From the NCBI RefSeq assembly GCF_033568475.1, contig NC_133123.1, forward strand, positions 141,314,062 through 141,378,061: a DNA stretch of 64,000 bases, written 5' to 3'. This document shows, piece by piece, positions 36,566 to 49,039 of the stretch (positions are counted from its first letter, which is position 1; the number at the start of each line of letters is the position of its first letter). The DNA is from Henckelia pumila. Taxonomy: Eukaryota; Streptophyta; Magnoliopsida; Lamiales; Gesneriaceae. The notes beneath the pieces were generated by a model. That model searched no databases, was not told where the DNA came from, and worked only from the letters and a program-made list of their open reading frames with translations. The position numbers and the translations under genes were made by a program.

Positions 36566-39513
36566 ATTTTTTTTTTATGATGTAACTCATTACTTATTAC
36601 TTATATATTAAATTTATGATAGTTTTTTTATGAGATGATTGCATGAATTTATTCGTAAGATTGCTACACAAAAATTGTATAAATATATTTATTTATTGTT
36701 ATTATTCCAAAAATATCAATTCTTTGTTTGTTTCAGTATATTTGAAAATATTGAAAATAAGATCAACAACACGTCTTATAATACAAAAACTCTTATGATT
36801 TCACAAGTTATTTTTTATACGATCACAACAAATATTATTTTTATATCAAATATGTGTTTCACGAGTATAAATCGACAGCGTTGTCGAAGTCATATTTATA
36901 ACCTTTTACTATTATAAAATAATGAATCAGAAAGGAAATATAACTCCATATATAAATATGTTATCTATAATAAATTAAAAAAAAGGGACACTTGGCAATG
37001 ATTTTATTATTATTATTATTATTTTAATTATAGATAGATACTGTCGAGTGTCAAATGTCAATCACAACGAATTTTATAGATAAACCTAAATTTCAAAATA
37101 TTAAAACAATCTACATATCGAAAACAACTATTCGGGCATGCATGTACACTTGTGTGTGGATTAATATTACCAATTGTCATCAGAGCCACCACAAATTTTT
37201 TTTACAATTTATTTATTATTATTATTTTATTTACATATTTGGCATATCTGGAATAATATTATCTACTCGATTTCGTTTTCCTTTTTAAAAACTAATCTCC
37301 ATTTGTTTTTAATCATATCTCAACCACCATATTTTCTATCAGAATTTCTTGTTGTTGTTCGATTTAAATTTCAAGATTTCATATAAGATTGTGATTAGGA
37401 GTATTTAGCAGTCATTAATTCTATGAGTAGTACTTGTACGAATTGGCTCCTAGTAAACTGTAACCTACCAATTTAGAATGGAGCAACTTCAGAAAATGGT
37501 GTATAGAACGTTTTGCTAATTGGAAATTGGGAATCAATAGGGGGTGGGACAATTAATGGCTAGCCCATGCCAAATAATTTATGTCATTAATTGTCGGCAA
37601 CAATCAAGAATTTCAACTCAAATTAGGCTTGTAAATTTAGTTTCTTAAATTTTTTTCCTTATAAATGTATCCATTCTGAATTTATATTTAACTCAAATTA
37701 ATTCAAGTTTTCCGCAAATTGGAGGAAGTGATTTGATCAATCCACTTACTTGGATAGATCCAATTGAAACGATTTTCCGATTCACTTCATAACTATAATG
37801 TATTTCAAATGCACGCATCTTCAATGTCATTTGAAATTCTTCAAACCAAATCCATCAAGACATATGTAACAAATATTTTCCGTACTCAAATCAACTAGTG
37901 CTACGTAACTTGATTGGTATAAAAATTTTCCCGAAACCACGAGGTATTCGACTTTCGAGCTACTTGTTCGACTGTGAATTTCAAGAAATCTACACATCTC
38001 GGACAACTAATTTGTCCATGCGACAATACATATGCGTGTGGGCTACTATTACCGAGTTGTAATGGAAATGGGAAAAAACATTGTAGAGTTTCTAGCTTCC
38101 GCATTTCTGAAAAAATTTTCTTCTCTTTTACATTTTCTTCTGGAATAATTAATTTCAATTTATCATAATTAAAAAATTTTACTACTTTAGAACGTTTTGT
38201 TATTTTTTTAATTTTTTTTAACTCTAAATTTCAAAAAAAATTAAGATACTCAATGCTTTATTGTGATTTTGTAAGTGAATTACTAGAGACATTGGAAGAT
38301 GGTGGCATCTATTATTGGAAATTGGGAATAAATTAGTGCGGGGAAATCAATAGATTCCTCATACCTAATTTCCATAGCATTGTCGGCGGTAAGATAGATA
38401 AGAAAATAATATGTAAATAGATTTTCCTTTCAAGTTGTAAGTTAGTTTCTTGTACTTATTTTTGTTGCCAAATTTTTTCATATTTTTAAAATTATATTCA
38501 ACAAATTGTTTTGCTCATTTATCGCGCTTGAGACACAATTTATTGCATATTTTAATTGAAAAAATAGGTGAATCGAACATTTTATCAATGATTTAATTAT
38601 ATTTTGTTCATCAATGTTGTTTAATGAATTTAATTTTTAATAATTTGTGCAAACAAGATTGTTTTTAGCAAAGTGTAGCACGGTTTGTAGCACCAAGTGT
38701 AGCAGAGAATTTCGTCCCAAATCCTACACGTAATGTGATGGTTTTCCTAAATTACGTACTTTATCACTCGCATCAACAAAATTATTATTGGTATAGATAT
38801 GCGCAATTTGAGTGAATATAAATTTGGTATTTTAATTAATCTAACTTATTTGTGTTTTCTTTCAACAAAAATTTAAAAATAAATAAATGTGTGTTTTGAA
38901 TCTCATCTTAATGTAAGTAAGCAAGTAACAATATAAAGGAGTTTCCATTTGGTAAGCCAAAAGTGGAAATTTTGAATATGGGCGTCATAATCGGAAAATT
39001 TGATGTTAGCCTTCGAATAAGATGAAATTGATTTTGGGCCTTTGATGTTGACAAAATACTCGTCTACTAGCATCGACCCTTATTTCATAATCATAAACTC
39101 ATTACATTTGTCATTAAAGTTCCTAGAAACAATCTCAACCACTATATAAGTCACTTTTACTATTTTTTTGTTACAGTTTAGGAGTTGCCTTATAGATTTT
39201 CTTGATAGATTTGATTATCGAAAAAAATAATTATATTTCATTAATGTTTATTCTCCCATCCAGCTCGATTATATATACCACAATTGTTTATTTGTTGGTC
39301 CCAAATATATAAATTTACATTATATTTAGTAATATTTTTGATATTCTTTACTAATATATCTCGATCTATTAAGTATTAACTACAATCTGAAAATTGTGCA
39401 GCCATTTTTTTAAATACATAAATAAGAATAAAATTAGAAGTTTGTATATAATTTACTTTTTCATTATATTCTCAATCTGTGTGGAAGAAAACTAGGACTA
39501 TATAATCAAACGA
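36566..39513. other. Intergenic; two diverged copies of a segment
   Basis: No intact gene is present. Segments at about 37050-37640 and 37890-38460 resemble each other in the same order. A block reading TIYISKTT...YTCVW in the first corresponds to EIYTSRTTN...YICVW in the second. Further on, both carry 'ttggaaattgggaat', then a 'tgtcggc' word. The short translated blocks vaguely recall a GRF-type zinc finger (TSxTxxN...C), but this is uncertain. Elsewhere the DNA is AT-rich. Confidence 0.35.
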
Positions 39514-39628
39514 GGAAGAAGCCCCGGCTAACTCCGTGGCATCCGTGATAAGATGGAATGACTGGGCGTAAAGGGCACGTAGGCGGTGAATCGGGTTGAA
39601 AGTGAAAGTTGATCAAAACCTGCGGCAC
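39514..39628 (+). other. Nuclear insert of mitochondrial 18S rRNA (NUMT)
   Basis: The text GAAGAAGCCCCGGCTAACTC, then GACTGGGCGTAAAGGGCACG and on to GGCGGTGAATCGGGTTGAAA, matches the plant mitochondrial small-subunit rRNA (rrn18) around the 530 loop. It is not the plastid 16S version, which differs after GGGCGTAAAG. The loop itself (CCAGCAGCCGCGGTAA) is missing or replaced, and the 3' side decays quickly. It is a broken copy with no ribosomal role. Confidence 0.85.
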
Positions 39629-40782
39629 AAACCTTTTTTTGACCTATTGGTCTTAGTATCATAGACGACCTCACCTCAGCTAATGTTTACCCTTCTTATA
39701 CCTTTTCTTCGTTGGATTTTTGCAGCAGCCATCTACATTCAGTGATATCCAGTTTTCTAACGAAGTGTTCCACTTCACATATGTTATGATGTAGGACGAG
39801 TTTTTTGTGATGTTCTCCTTCGAGTTCAAGGCTGACTTCATTTCAACAAATCGTGTCTTAATCCACTGTATCTCCCATTGCGTACTCTTTGTGTATATTT
39901 TTTTTTATGGAAAGTGTTGATACAATTAACACGTACTTTGTATATGGTAAGTATGTTTTTCACTATTCAAAATGAAACCAACAAGTAAATAGAGTTCAAC
40001 ATACCTTATGAGTATTACCTCAATTGTGAATCTAATGGTTCAATGATTTATCACGTCAACTCTCCAACATTAATTATACTTATATGTTAAAATATAGATC
40101 ATTAGATCAATTACGAAGCTATGAATGGAAAAGAACAAAGGAATTCAGTATCAATTGATTTCAACGGTTCCATTAATTGGATAATTGCTAAGCAAATTTC
40201 ACGGCTCACTTGTCAATTGTTCGCAACTTAGGTTTTCCCTCATTTTCACCATCTCGTGCTATAACTAAATACTACATGCAATATGCATATGCCTAAGGAT
40301 GGATCTTTTATTTCAAGAGAAAACAAAATACGACAAAAAATAGAGTGACACGTATAGTCAAAACATCTTCAACCACTTAAATTGGTTATAAAAAAAATCA
40401 GAAAACTTTTTTCTCGAAAGTTCAAACAGCTCAAAAATATTTTTTTTATTCATTCAAAAACATAATCGTACACTTTCTTAAAACTTATTAACGAGATACA
40501 TTAGTAAAAGCATAAAAAATATTGCTAAATATAATATAAATATATATATATTTTTGGGAAAAACGAAAAAATATGAGCTATATAATTGGATATTGAGACA
40601 ATAATCATGAAATTTAATTTGAAAACTCGAAGGTAAATTTTTTTTAAGAATAAAATATTGAAGGGCATTGAATTCGAAGCTTGCCTTGGAGCCCTCTCCC
40701 AAAACTGTTGAAGAATCGACAAGCGTGCAATAGAACCGAGTGAAACCCTAATCTCCGTCGAGTGGATCTCAATTTCGCGAGC
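39629..40782. other. Intergenic, upstream of the Maf gene
   Basis: No gene is recognised. The part right after the rRNA fragment (about 39630-39900) is less AT-rich than its surroundings and may be part of an old insertion, but I cannot identify it. The final 150 bp should hold the promoter and leader of the Maf gene. Confidence 0.35.
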
Positions 40783-43700
40783 ATGGATTCAAACAATGAA
40801 CAACAATTTAAGGTGCAGGAAGACGGTAAAAAAAATTCAATCAAGCATGGCTACTCTTATCAGTTCTCAGATAGTAAATTCTTTTGTTACAGATAATTTT
40901 GGGATCATCGTCTGTTGCCCGCAAACAGATTTTAGCGGAAATGGGTTATGATTTCACAACTATGGTAGCATATTTTTGGTAATCATGCTGTAATGCGAAG
41001 CTAAAAATTTATGTCAGGAAGGTGGTTGGATTTGAAATTTTTTAATTATAGTCTGCAGATATAGATGAGAAAGCAATTCGGGAAGAGAAGCCCGAGGATT
41101 TAGTGATGGTTCTTGCCAAGGCAAAGGTACGCCGATTCTCTTACAAGTTACGAGTAGAAGAAGGGATAATGAACTGCATTTAAAATTAGTGATTTACTCT
41201 ACTATGTTTTACTTGCATGAAATGGGGTCCTCGAAATTATGGTTAAACTCAAAGTTGGCAGAATTGGATTAGATGTTATGTGTAACAGTATTGAAGCTGT
41301 AATGTGCCGCCTTAAAAAATAGCTACAAAGGCTCCCGTGACCTCGTGTATTTTCAGTTTCCAAATTGAAGTTCCCTGCATTGATATTCATGCTTTATATC
41401 TCCAAATGTTGGCTCGGCTCATAAAAAATCATGCAAAAGGGCAAAGACGGCAAAAAGATTTTTCATATGGATCTTTAGGATAAATTCTTGTGATTCATCT
41501 GTTTGCTATGTTTGAACTTCATCTTTTTTTCCCGTTAGTTTATTGTGATTGCGTGGTTTCTAAATGATCCTCCTTCATTCTTTATTTTGTGCTTCAGGCA
41601 GATGCCATTTTGAAAAAACTTCAGGATGCTGGAACCCCAGAGAATACTACACTTCTCATCGCAGCTGACACTGTATGTTCTTAACATTTTTTTACTTTAT
41701 CTTTGAGTCTGATTGACTTTCCTGGAGTTTGCATTCTGTCATTTACATAATTGTTGAGCAGTGCGATAGGGATACATGCCGATGATCGTTGTCCTCAACT
41801 TCAAGATTCTTCTTCCCAAGTGCCACTGCATTATTGTTTGATTATCTAGTTAAATCCGTAAATGTTTTATTTTTTTCGCAATGTGTGGGTGTGGCCTGCC
41901 ATAGGATAAAGGTCATACAACAACTAGAAACTGGCTTCTTTATGATTAACCTGATTTGTGTGGTCAATTATAATATAACGAAGTTAAGATGGTCATGTGT
42001 TGTAGAAGAGGTGTTTTTTTTTTTTTTTTTTTTATATCAATGATGGAATATATGTAACAAATAAGTTATTTCTAGAATATGATTTGATGCTGTGGTGCAT
42101 TGGCGAGCTGCAATATTGAATAGCTTTTTTGCTTCACATAGTTTCATATTATGTCTGCTAGGAACTTACGTAGATATAATTGTTCAATAGGTAGAAACTG
42201 TCAAACCAAAGCTTCTTGTTGGTGAAGAGGATGCAAGGCCAACTCTGCTAATTACTTGTGATCAAGTATAAGAAATCTCCTTGGTTTAATCATTCTGGCT
42301 TAGATACGACTTTTACCTTTCTCCTTACATTTTCTTGTTATAAAGGAGAAAACCTAAACTTTTACTTTTTTTGGCCTACATATGCTTTAAATGCTCTGTT
42401 CGAGTTTATGGGGACCCCACACATGTAATGAGTGCTATGTATGAAGTTTGTTGAAGATAGTTCACCATTACGTTGGATAAACACCATTTGAATTTTCATG
42501 CATAACGACTCACTAAGACTGACATGTGAAATTGCAACTACTCCTATAAACAATAAGCTGCATCATTGAACTCTATTATCGTGTTTCAGTGTCCTGGAAA
42601 TTGGAACTAATTACTGAGATTTAATTTAATTTTTCTGTATCTGTTTAAATTCTCTAGGGACTACGGCATAGTTTTATCTAGAAATCATTTGTTTTTAATT
42701 TTCACTGACCATACTAATTTCATTTAACAATTCCATGCATCTGTATCCTCACCGTCCAGCCTTTATTTATTTTTGTATTTATCTGTCAATAAACCATATG
42801 AGTGGTTTTCTCATGTGGAGAAATCACCTTTGTATACTTAAATGAGGATGCATAAAATTTCTGTTTAAGCGTATGATTTGATAGCCTAGATGTCAAATGG
42901 ATAAAGACCTAACATCATTAAATGTTTTCCAACTTTTCCTTGAGCTGAATTATGGAGTGTAGAAATTGTTGTATTATGAGAACTTGGCGTCACTTTTTTC
43001 AAGTTGCTGAAACAAATGGATGTGGGTGGGCCTGATCATATATTGAGATGCTTATTTCATAATTCATATTTGACGATTGTTGCATTATCATTATCCTCGG
43101 TTCATGCTCTCTCTTTATCTTACTCTAAATTCAAAATGATCTGGAGGTGGTGGTGTATGAAGGTATGATCAGGGAAAAACCTTCCAGTAAAGAAGAAGCA
43201 CGTCAATTCCTTAATGGTTTGATTCTATTTACTTATTCTTCCTGTATGTTCTTAATTTGCTTACTCTGATAAATTATCTTCTCAAATTGCAGATTATTCT
43301 GGTGGACATGCAGCAACTGTGAGTTCTGTTCTTGTTACAAACCTTAGCACTGGATTCAGAAAAGGGGATTGCGACAAAGTGGAGGTACTATCTAAATGAA
43401 ATCAACACTTGGTAGCTCAGTGAGGGATAAGGATAGGATGTGGAGTGTTTTTTATTTGTCTCGTTGGACATAATGCAATTTATTACTTGTCCACATCATA
43501 CACAAGTTACGTAACTCATAGATAAATTGCAATCTTGTATGTTATGTGTCCCCTTTTCATCAAAGAGACTGATAACATGGCTCGCTTTGTCCATCCAAAA
43601 TCCCATTTCATAAAAATGACAAACATTTTATATCAGAATCATGTATTTTCAGGCTAAAGAACTTACTTTCAATATTACTCTCTGATAATTAGGATGTACC

Positions 43701-44489
43701 CGAGCAATTAGATGTAAAAGTTGATTTAAACTTGCGTTTCTCATTCTGATACAGAGCGTGTCATGTGCAATTTATTAATGAGCAAGAGCTAAATTATTGT
43801 ACGCAGAACAAAGTCATTCTATTGTACGAGGATTAATTTATTTTTTCTTGGATATCATTCTCAGTTGCAACTTCAATTCATTTTTGCTTTCTCAATGTTT
43901 CCTCTGGTTTTTGATAATGATATTTGGTATCCATAAGTTTATTGACTTCTGCAGATCTATTTTCATGATATACCAGAATCAGCAATAGATAAACTGGTAA
44001 AAAACAAGTTTTACTTCATCATTCATGGTTCCTTGTTAATATATGCATATTCCAGTACTAACATCCTTCGATCTATGCAGATTGAAGAAGGAATTGTGCT
44101 CTATGTAGCTGGAGGGCTTATAATTGAACATCCTCTCATATTACCATATGTCAAAGAAGTGGTAGGTTATACATTCTCTCATCTTCAAGTTATGAACTTC
44201 AGCATTTAAATGGAAGCTTAAAATGACATCATCATGGTTATCTCAAGAACAAGAGAAACAATCGCAAAATCCCACTCTCTTGCATCTTTAATGCTAATAA
44301 TACTTGCATGCACAACACTTCGAAGTTTGAACTGCAGCTACTACATTCCAACTGCTTCAACTATATATAAGCAATGGGGTTCCCATATATGACTCTGAAT
44401 CTGCTGTATTTGTACAGGTTGGTGAAACGGATAGCGTGATGGGACTTCCAAAAGCACTTACACGAAGGCTAATTGACGATGTTCTGTAG
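40783..44489 (+). CDS. Maf-like nucleotide pyrophosphatase with duplicated exon 4
   Basis: Maf proteins (ITPase-like fold) cleave nucleoside triphosphates to monophosphate and pyrophosphate, often non-canonical or modified ones. Exons: 40783-40812, 40893-40964, 41052-41126, 41598-41672 (4a), 43147-43216, 43293-43384, 43955-43996, 44081-44161 and 44418-44489, giving 202 residues with exon 4a. Another exon, 4b, fits at 42191-42265. Visible motifs are ILGSSSVARKQIL (N-terminal substrate loop), SADIDEKAIR, EKPSSKEEA, YSGGHAATVSSV, VAGGLIIEHPL and DSVMGLP. Exons 4a (ADAILKKLQDAGTPENTTLL IAADT) and 4b (VETVKPKLLVGEEDARPTLL ITCDQ) are each exactly 75 nt and phase 0. Each ends with the active-site Asp motif that joins VVVYEG. 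Either one gives a complete protein. The exon 5 acceptor (CTGGAG) has a weak pyrimidine tract. Confidence 0.9.
42191..42265 (+). CDS. Alternative exon 4b of the Maf gene
   Basis: An extra 75-nt open block, bounded by an acceptor (TTCAATAG) and donor (CAA|GTATAA), lies 518 bp after exon 4a and 881 bp before exon 5. It encodes 25 residues ending GEEDARPTLLITCDQ, in phase 0. From memory, Arabidopsis Maf-like At5g42770 has ITCDQVVVYE at this position while At5g66550 has ITADTVVVY. So 4b looks like a bona fide homologous exon, not chance sequence. Including both 4a and 4b would insert 25 extra residues without a frame change. Confidence 0.75.
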
Positions 44490-45050
44490 ATTGTGAACCT
44501 TCACCATTCTCGTTCATCTTGAACTTGCTCTCAACTTTCGTCATGTGTACTTTTTAAGAAAATTTCCTAAATTCTGTGCCCACTGGTTGTGGAAGAGTTG
44601 CCAACCCTGATTTGGACACAAGTTCAGTAACGGGACTATCTTCTTGCTCAAAACTTTATTCGAACACCATTTTTAAGATGTAAATTTGTTATCAATTAAA
44701 GGGTTGAGTTTGAGTTGTGTCAATTTAAAGACATTGAACCTTGAATAGACAGAATCTTGAAGGGAGTTATAGTTTGTCGACGTACACGTGCTAAGCCTTC
44801 TATCTTGATTTTAAAAACATGGTAACAAACCACACCACTGTTCAAAATAATTTCGAGCCAAATGCAACGCATTTTTTATATTTACACCATTTCATAATTG
44901 TATTTGTTACAGATGTGAACTTGATTGAGTTTCTATAAAGGCGACACCCATTTTGTACTTGATATATTCATGCGAATTGATTTGGTTTCTACATTTTCCT
45001 TTTAGGGCAATTGAGGCAATGGAGCTTAGGTGCGTGTTCTTCTTCTTGTT
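44490..45050. other. Space between convergent Maf and RADIALIS-like genes
   Basis: No further gene is seen. This should contain the 3' untranslated parts of both neighbours. A short plus-strand frame starting at 44953 overlaps the last exon of the RADIALIS-like gene in antisense and is rejected. Confidence 0.45.
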
Positions 45051-45531
45051 TCATCGGAGCTTTAGATATTTCAACCTGCCAAAAATTGAGAAAACGTTGA
45101 ACTTGAAGACTCGAAACGACATTAAAAAATTACGACTATAAAACGAATTTTCCAATATAAATGCTGAAGAGAGAATTTCTTAGCTGGATAACTCAATGAA
45201 ATGATAAAAAATATTGTTGGGTCAAAACAAATAAATGTAAATAAAATGGCTAGTATTTGTTTTACCTTTGCTCTTGATCATTCATCATTTTGTAGGAAAA
45301 ATTTCCATTTTCTGCGAAAGTTTTGTAATTAGGGACCGGCACTCTTCCAGTCTCGATGTGATCTATATCTTCAACCAGCTTCTGATAATGGGATTTCACC
45401 TCTTCCACAGTCTTCCCACCCACTGCTCTAGCCAAATGCTGCCACCGCTCCGGCGAGTTCTTGTCGAAGCTTGCTAATGCATCCTCGAACAGTTTGTTTT
45501 GCTTGGATGTCCATGTCGAATTCGAGCCCAT
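45051..45531 (-). CDS. RADIALIS-like single-MYB (SANT) protein, second copy
   Basis: Two exons, 45266-45531 and 45051-45075, encode 96 residues. The SANT/MYB domain spans about residues 5-53 (W7, W30, SHYQ), with the signature [16 protein letters not shown] and [15 protein letters not shown] followed by VPVPNY. As in the copy at 14.5 kb, a tiny last exon is needed. Donor AAAG|GTAAAA and acceptor GGCAG|G add LKYLKLR and a stop, matching the family's (M/L)KxLxL tail. Reading straight through instead would stop one codon after the donor, so both forms differ only in the tail. The two genes are only moderately similar outside the domain, so they are old paralogues and not a recent tandem pair. 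Confidence 0.9.
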
Positions 45532-45615
45532 GTTTGTGTATATGTAGAGAATGGTGATCCTATGAATGTCTACAGTGTTATGTGCGATGAAATAATATGG
45601 CAGCTTAAGCTGCTG

Positions 45616-45623
45616 TATTTATA
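45616..45623 (-). promoter_or_regulatory. Probable TATA box of the second RADIALIS-like gene
   Basis: TATAAATA on the minus strand (within GCTATAAATACAGC) lies about 85 bp upstream of the start codon. Confidence 0.6.
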
Positions 45624-45631
45624 GCATTGGA

Positions 45632-47284
45632 GGTTCTTTTGGATGGCTCAGTGTGGTTTTTTTCACTTGCACTTTTAAGGGGAAAGTGTGCTGGACATGA
45701 TGCTGTTCGTTCACTTTTCATGCAAAAGAGGACCAACTTGTAGATAAGATATTACCTCACCGAAAAAATACCCACAGTTTTGGAGAGGTTTTGATGAGCA
45801 GATGATCTAAGTTTTACGTGGTTTTCAGGGCGAAATCTGCCATGCGAGATATATATTGTAACCCGAAAACTCACATGAGACTGTCTAAAAACGAGTTAAT
45901 TTTGTGATATGCATTTAATATCCCACACATCTCACGAGTCAACTTTTTATTGGAAATGCTCCGTAAAAGGTTTTAAAACGTGAAGTAATGGTGGATCCAA
46001 CGTGAGATAAAATGGTTTGAACTTTGAATCCAGCAGGTAATTGGCTGTGTTTGCTGATAAATTTGAAGTTCAGAGGCAACATGTGACCCATTGATCTTGA
46101 ATTTTCATGTGTTTATACTTGGAGAAATAATTCATGTATACTTTGTACGTGTTTTCTTTTCATTTTTCTTCAAAAGTTGATGTTAAACGTGAGCTAGCCT
46201 CTGCGCTTTACCGACTCCACTTTTTTAGAACAATACACATTTTCTTGATTTTCAGAGAGGTTTCTTTGTCCTAAGGACATTTTCTTGGTCACACTATCAC
46301 GTGTAATGGGGTGAAGTTCAAAGCAGAAATTTTACATGGGCCCATTTTTATTTTACTCTACTCATGAATGTGATTCGAGTTAGAAAGGCTGTCTAAATTT
46401 CTGAACATAAGCAGGATATAACCAATCGATAAAATAAGATTTAAGGTAAAAATAATATTCTTGTTGTTGAAAGATGATGGAGAAATATTAGGAATCCTTA
46501 TCATCCACGTTGGTGCCGAGTAACATTCAATCTTCAATTTATGAATGGTTGCCATTTCTTTGTCACAAACTTTGGTCCGATTAATTGCAAGTTGAAAATG
46601 GGATCCTGTCGTGTCGACATACATAGATTTCTTGATCGATGGGGTTTTTTGGTTGAATCAAAGATTCCATATACTCGTTCTATTGATAAGAATGAAGAAC
46701 TTTGGTGTCGCATGAGCTTGAGGTAAGAATGAAGAAAAAAGAAGTTTGCTATAATTGAGTTTCGAATCTGAAATCTCGTCTCAAACTTGGAATTTTCGGT
46801 GTTATATGGGCTTATGGTGAAAATTTTATTTGCAATTTTTTTCATAAAAGATGGTTGAACAATAATTTTGTAGCACAAATCATCTTACCAATTACCATCC
46901 GTCGCTAATTATAAATATGCTTTGATTAATTTGATAAAGACTTCCACGACTTTTGTAGGATCTTAACAAAGGATTGTGATACCTCGAGATACATATCATT
47001 CTATGTTGAGGGTTTCTTATCAAACATATATATATGTGGTTATATTATTTGCCTCCCATTTCCTATTTTGAAATATTTGGATTTCCTTTTTAGCACAACT
47101 TGGGAACTTGCACACCTTTTTTGCTATTTTTTTCTTGGATTCCTCATGCTAATATATTGACAGAAGTTTCTTGTGATAATGTGTGCCTTTTCTCCCTTTT
47201 GTGCTTAAAAGTTTTGGATAGACTATATATGGCCTTAAAAGGGATATTCTCACTTAAATTCAGAAATACTGTTATTTGAAGACA
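45632..47284. other. Intergenic, no gene recognised
   Basis: This lies upstream of the second RADIALIS-like gene. Overlapping open frames on both strands at 46358-46878 are short and match nothing known to me. No clear repeat ends were found. Confidence 0.4.
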
Positions 47285-47989
47285 GAACTTGTTACCCCAA
47301 GAAAATATTTCAACTCGAACCCGTTTATAATGTGTTTACCCGATATGGCCCAACATGTCAAGGTCCAGCCCAGTTTGGGCTATGTTGAACTTTGACCAGG
47401 GCTGGTCATTATGGGCCGACCTGGGCTGTTTCTAATGGGCCGCAGGTATCCTTTTCTAGTTCAAGTAGGACTCTGATATATATAAGATAAGCTTGGATCT
47501 TTTCAAATATTTACAAGATAGAGATAAGCTTAAGAATGATTCAATGGATGAAGAGTCCTAATACATGACATGTTATAATTCGACTAGGTAACTTACTCTA
47601 TTTTCTCCTATAAATACATGTATTGTTATGATTGTGTTCATTCATTACTCACTATTTCATTACTCATCACACCTTCACTCTCACTTTTACATTCACTCAC
47701 TCATATCTCTCAGTTTTCGCATTAATTATACCATCTGCCTTCAAGAAACTGACTTAGGCATCGGAGGGGTCACGCCGAAAACACTTTCGGCGCCCCTTGA
47801 CCTAGTTATTGCCTGTGCAGAACTTGGTGGTACCCGACCCGACCTACTTCATCGAAGATTTGGAGGATCCATTCTACAAGACCGAACCCGAAGTAAAATT
47901 TCGACATCATCAATTGGTACCGTCTGTGGGAATTTGAAAACAAAGGGTTAAGATGATGAGTACAAGAGAAGAAACAAATTTTGGATTCT

Positions 47990-48560
47990 CGTATGGCTTG
48001 CACATCACAAACTTGCAAAAATCATAAGAATTAATTGAACCGTCGGATCGGGTTCAAATTTTGCAGACATATTTATTAATATGTTTTCAAGGATAGGAAC
48101 TGTGGAGATCATGATTGGTATCTTGTAGAATCAGATCTGGACCACCGAACAGACGCTGCTCGCTCGCACAGCTTCTATATATTTTCGCATGGCTTGCGCA
48201 TCAGAAACTTGAAAAAATCATAAGAATTAATTGAACCGTCGGATTGGGTTCAAATTTTGCAGACATATTTATTAATATGTTTTCAAGGATATGAACTGTG
48301 AAGTTGTGATTGGTGGTCTGTACAATCATATTTGGACCACCAAACATACGTTGCTCGCTCGCACAACTTCTGTGTGTTCTTCGCAGGTCTTGCATATCAT
48401 AATCTTGAAAAAATCATAGGAATTAATTGAACCGTCGGATTGAGTTCAAATTTGGTATGCGTATTTAAGTTATCAAGTATCTGAACGGTGAAGAACTTGA
48501 TCTGATTTTTGGGGCTCTGTAAAAGGTGGCTCGGACTGCCGAGCTGCAGTACAATCTGCT
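47990..48560 (+). repeat. Three copies of a ~190-bp repeat inside the LTR element
   Basis: Units start near 47990, 48184 and 48376. Each runs from 'atggcttgcacatca' through 'gaattaattgaaccgtcgg' and 'gttcaaattttg' to 'tgctcgctcgcaca'. The third is the most diverged. There is no coding sense. The internal phrase 'ccgtcggattg..ttcaaatttt' recurs in another element at 63 kb. Confidence 0.8.
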
Positions 48561-49039
48561 CGCATAATTTTTGAGTAGTGTTCTTGAAAAAATCATTCCA
48601 AAAAGTCTAACCGTTGAAATTATTTGAAATTTTTATCATGAGTTCAGAACATCTTGGCGCAAATTCTGGATGGTTGAGGTCAATTTTCGCTTGCCACATC
48701 AAGTCTGTTCTTTGATCAAAGTATAAAAGATATTATCTTGCTATACATCCAAAGTCACGTCAGTGACAACGCGTGAACGAGATAAGTATTTCAATCATCT
48801 TTATGTTTGAATTAAATTATTAAATTTTTATTTATTATCATTATTAATAATATTCTGAGGCATCTTCTACCATCAAAATTAAATGTTTGTTTTCTTGTGA
48901 TCAAATTTGTTGGACTTCTCTTTTCTTGAATTTTTGTTTGGGTTATTTTACGTTATTGGGCATGCAATCTCGCTGGAAGGCCCAATTATATCATATCGGG
49001 CATGCTATTTAGTAATAAGGCCCAATTTATGGTTCAACA

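Noticed and set aside
39514-39628. Functional small-subunit rRNA gene or plastid 16S fragment
   Set aside because: Only about 115 bp, lacks the 530 loop, and follows the mitochondrial and not the plastid sequence; it is a nuclear relic.
46358-46878. Overlapping minus- and plus-strand frames
   Set aside because: Short, mutually overlapping on both strands, low-complexity composition and no recognisable product.
47628-47951. Open frames in both LTRs (also 50394-50771)
   Set aside because: The same frame appears in each LTR because the LTRs are copies; it overlaps the leader and primer-site regions and resembles no protein.
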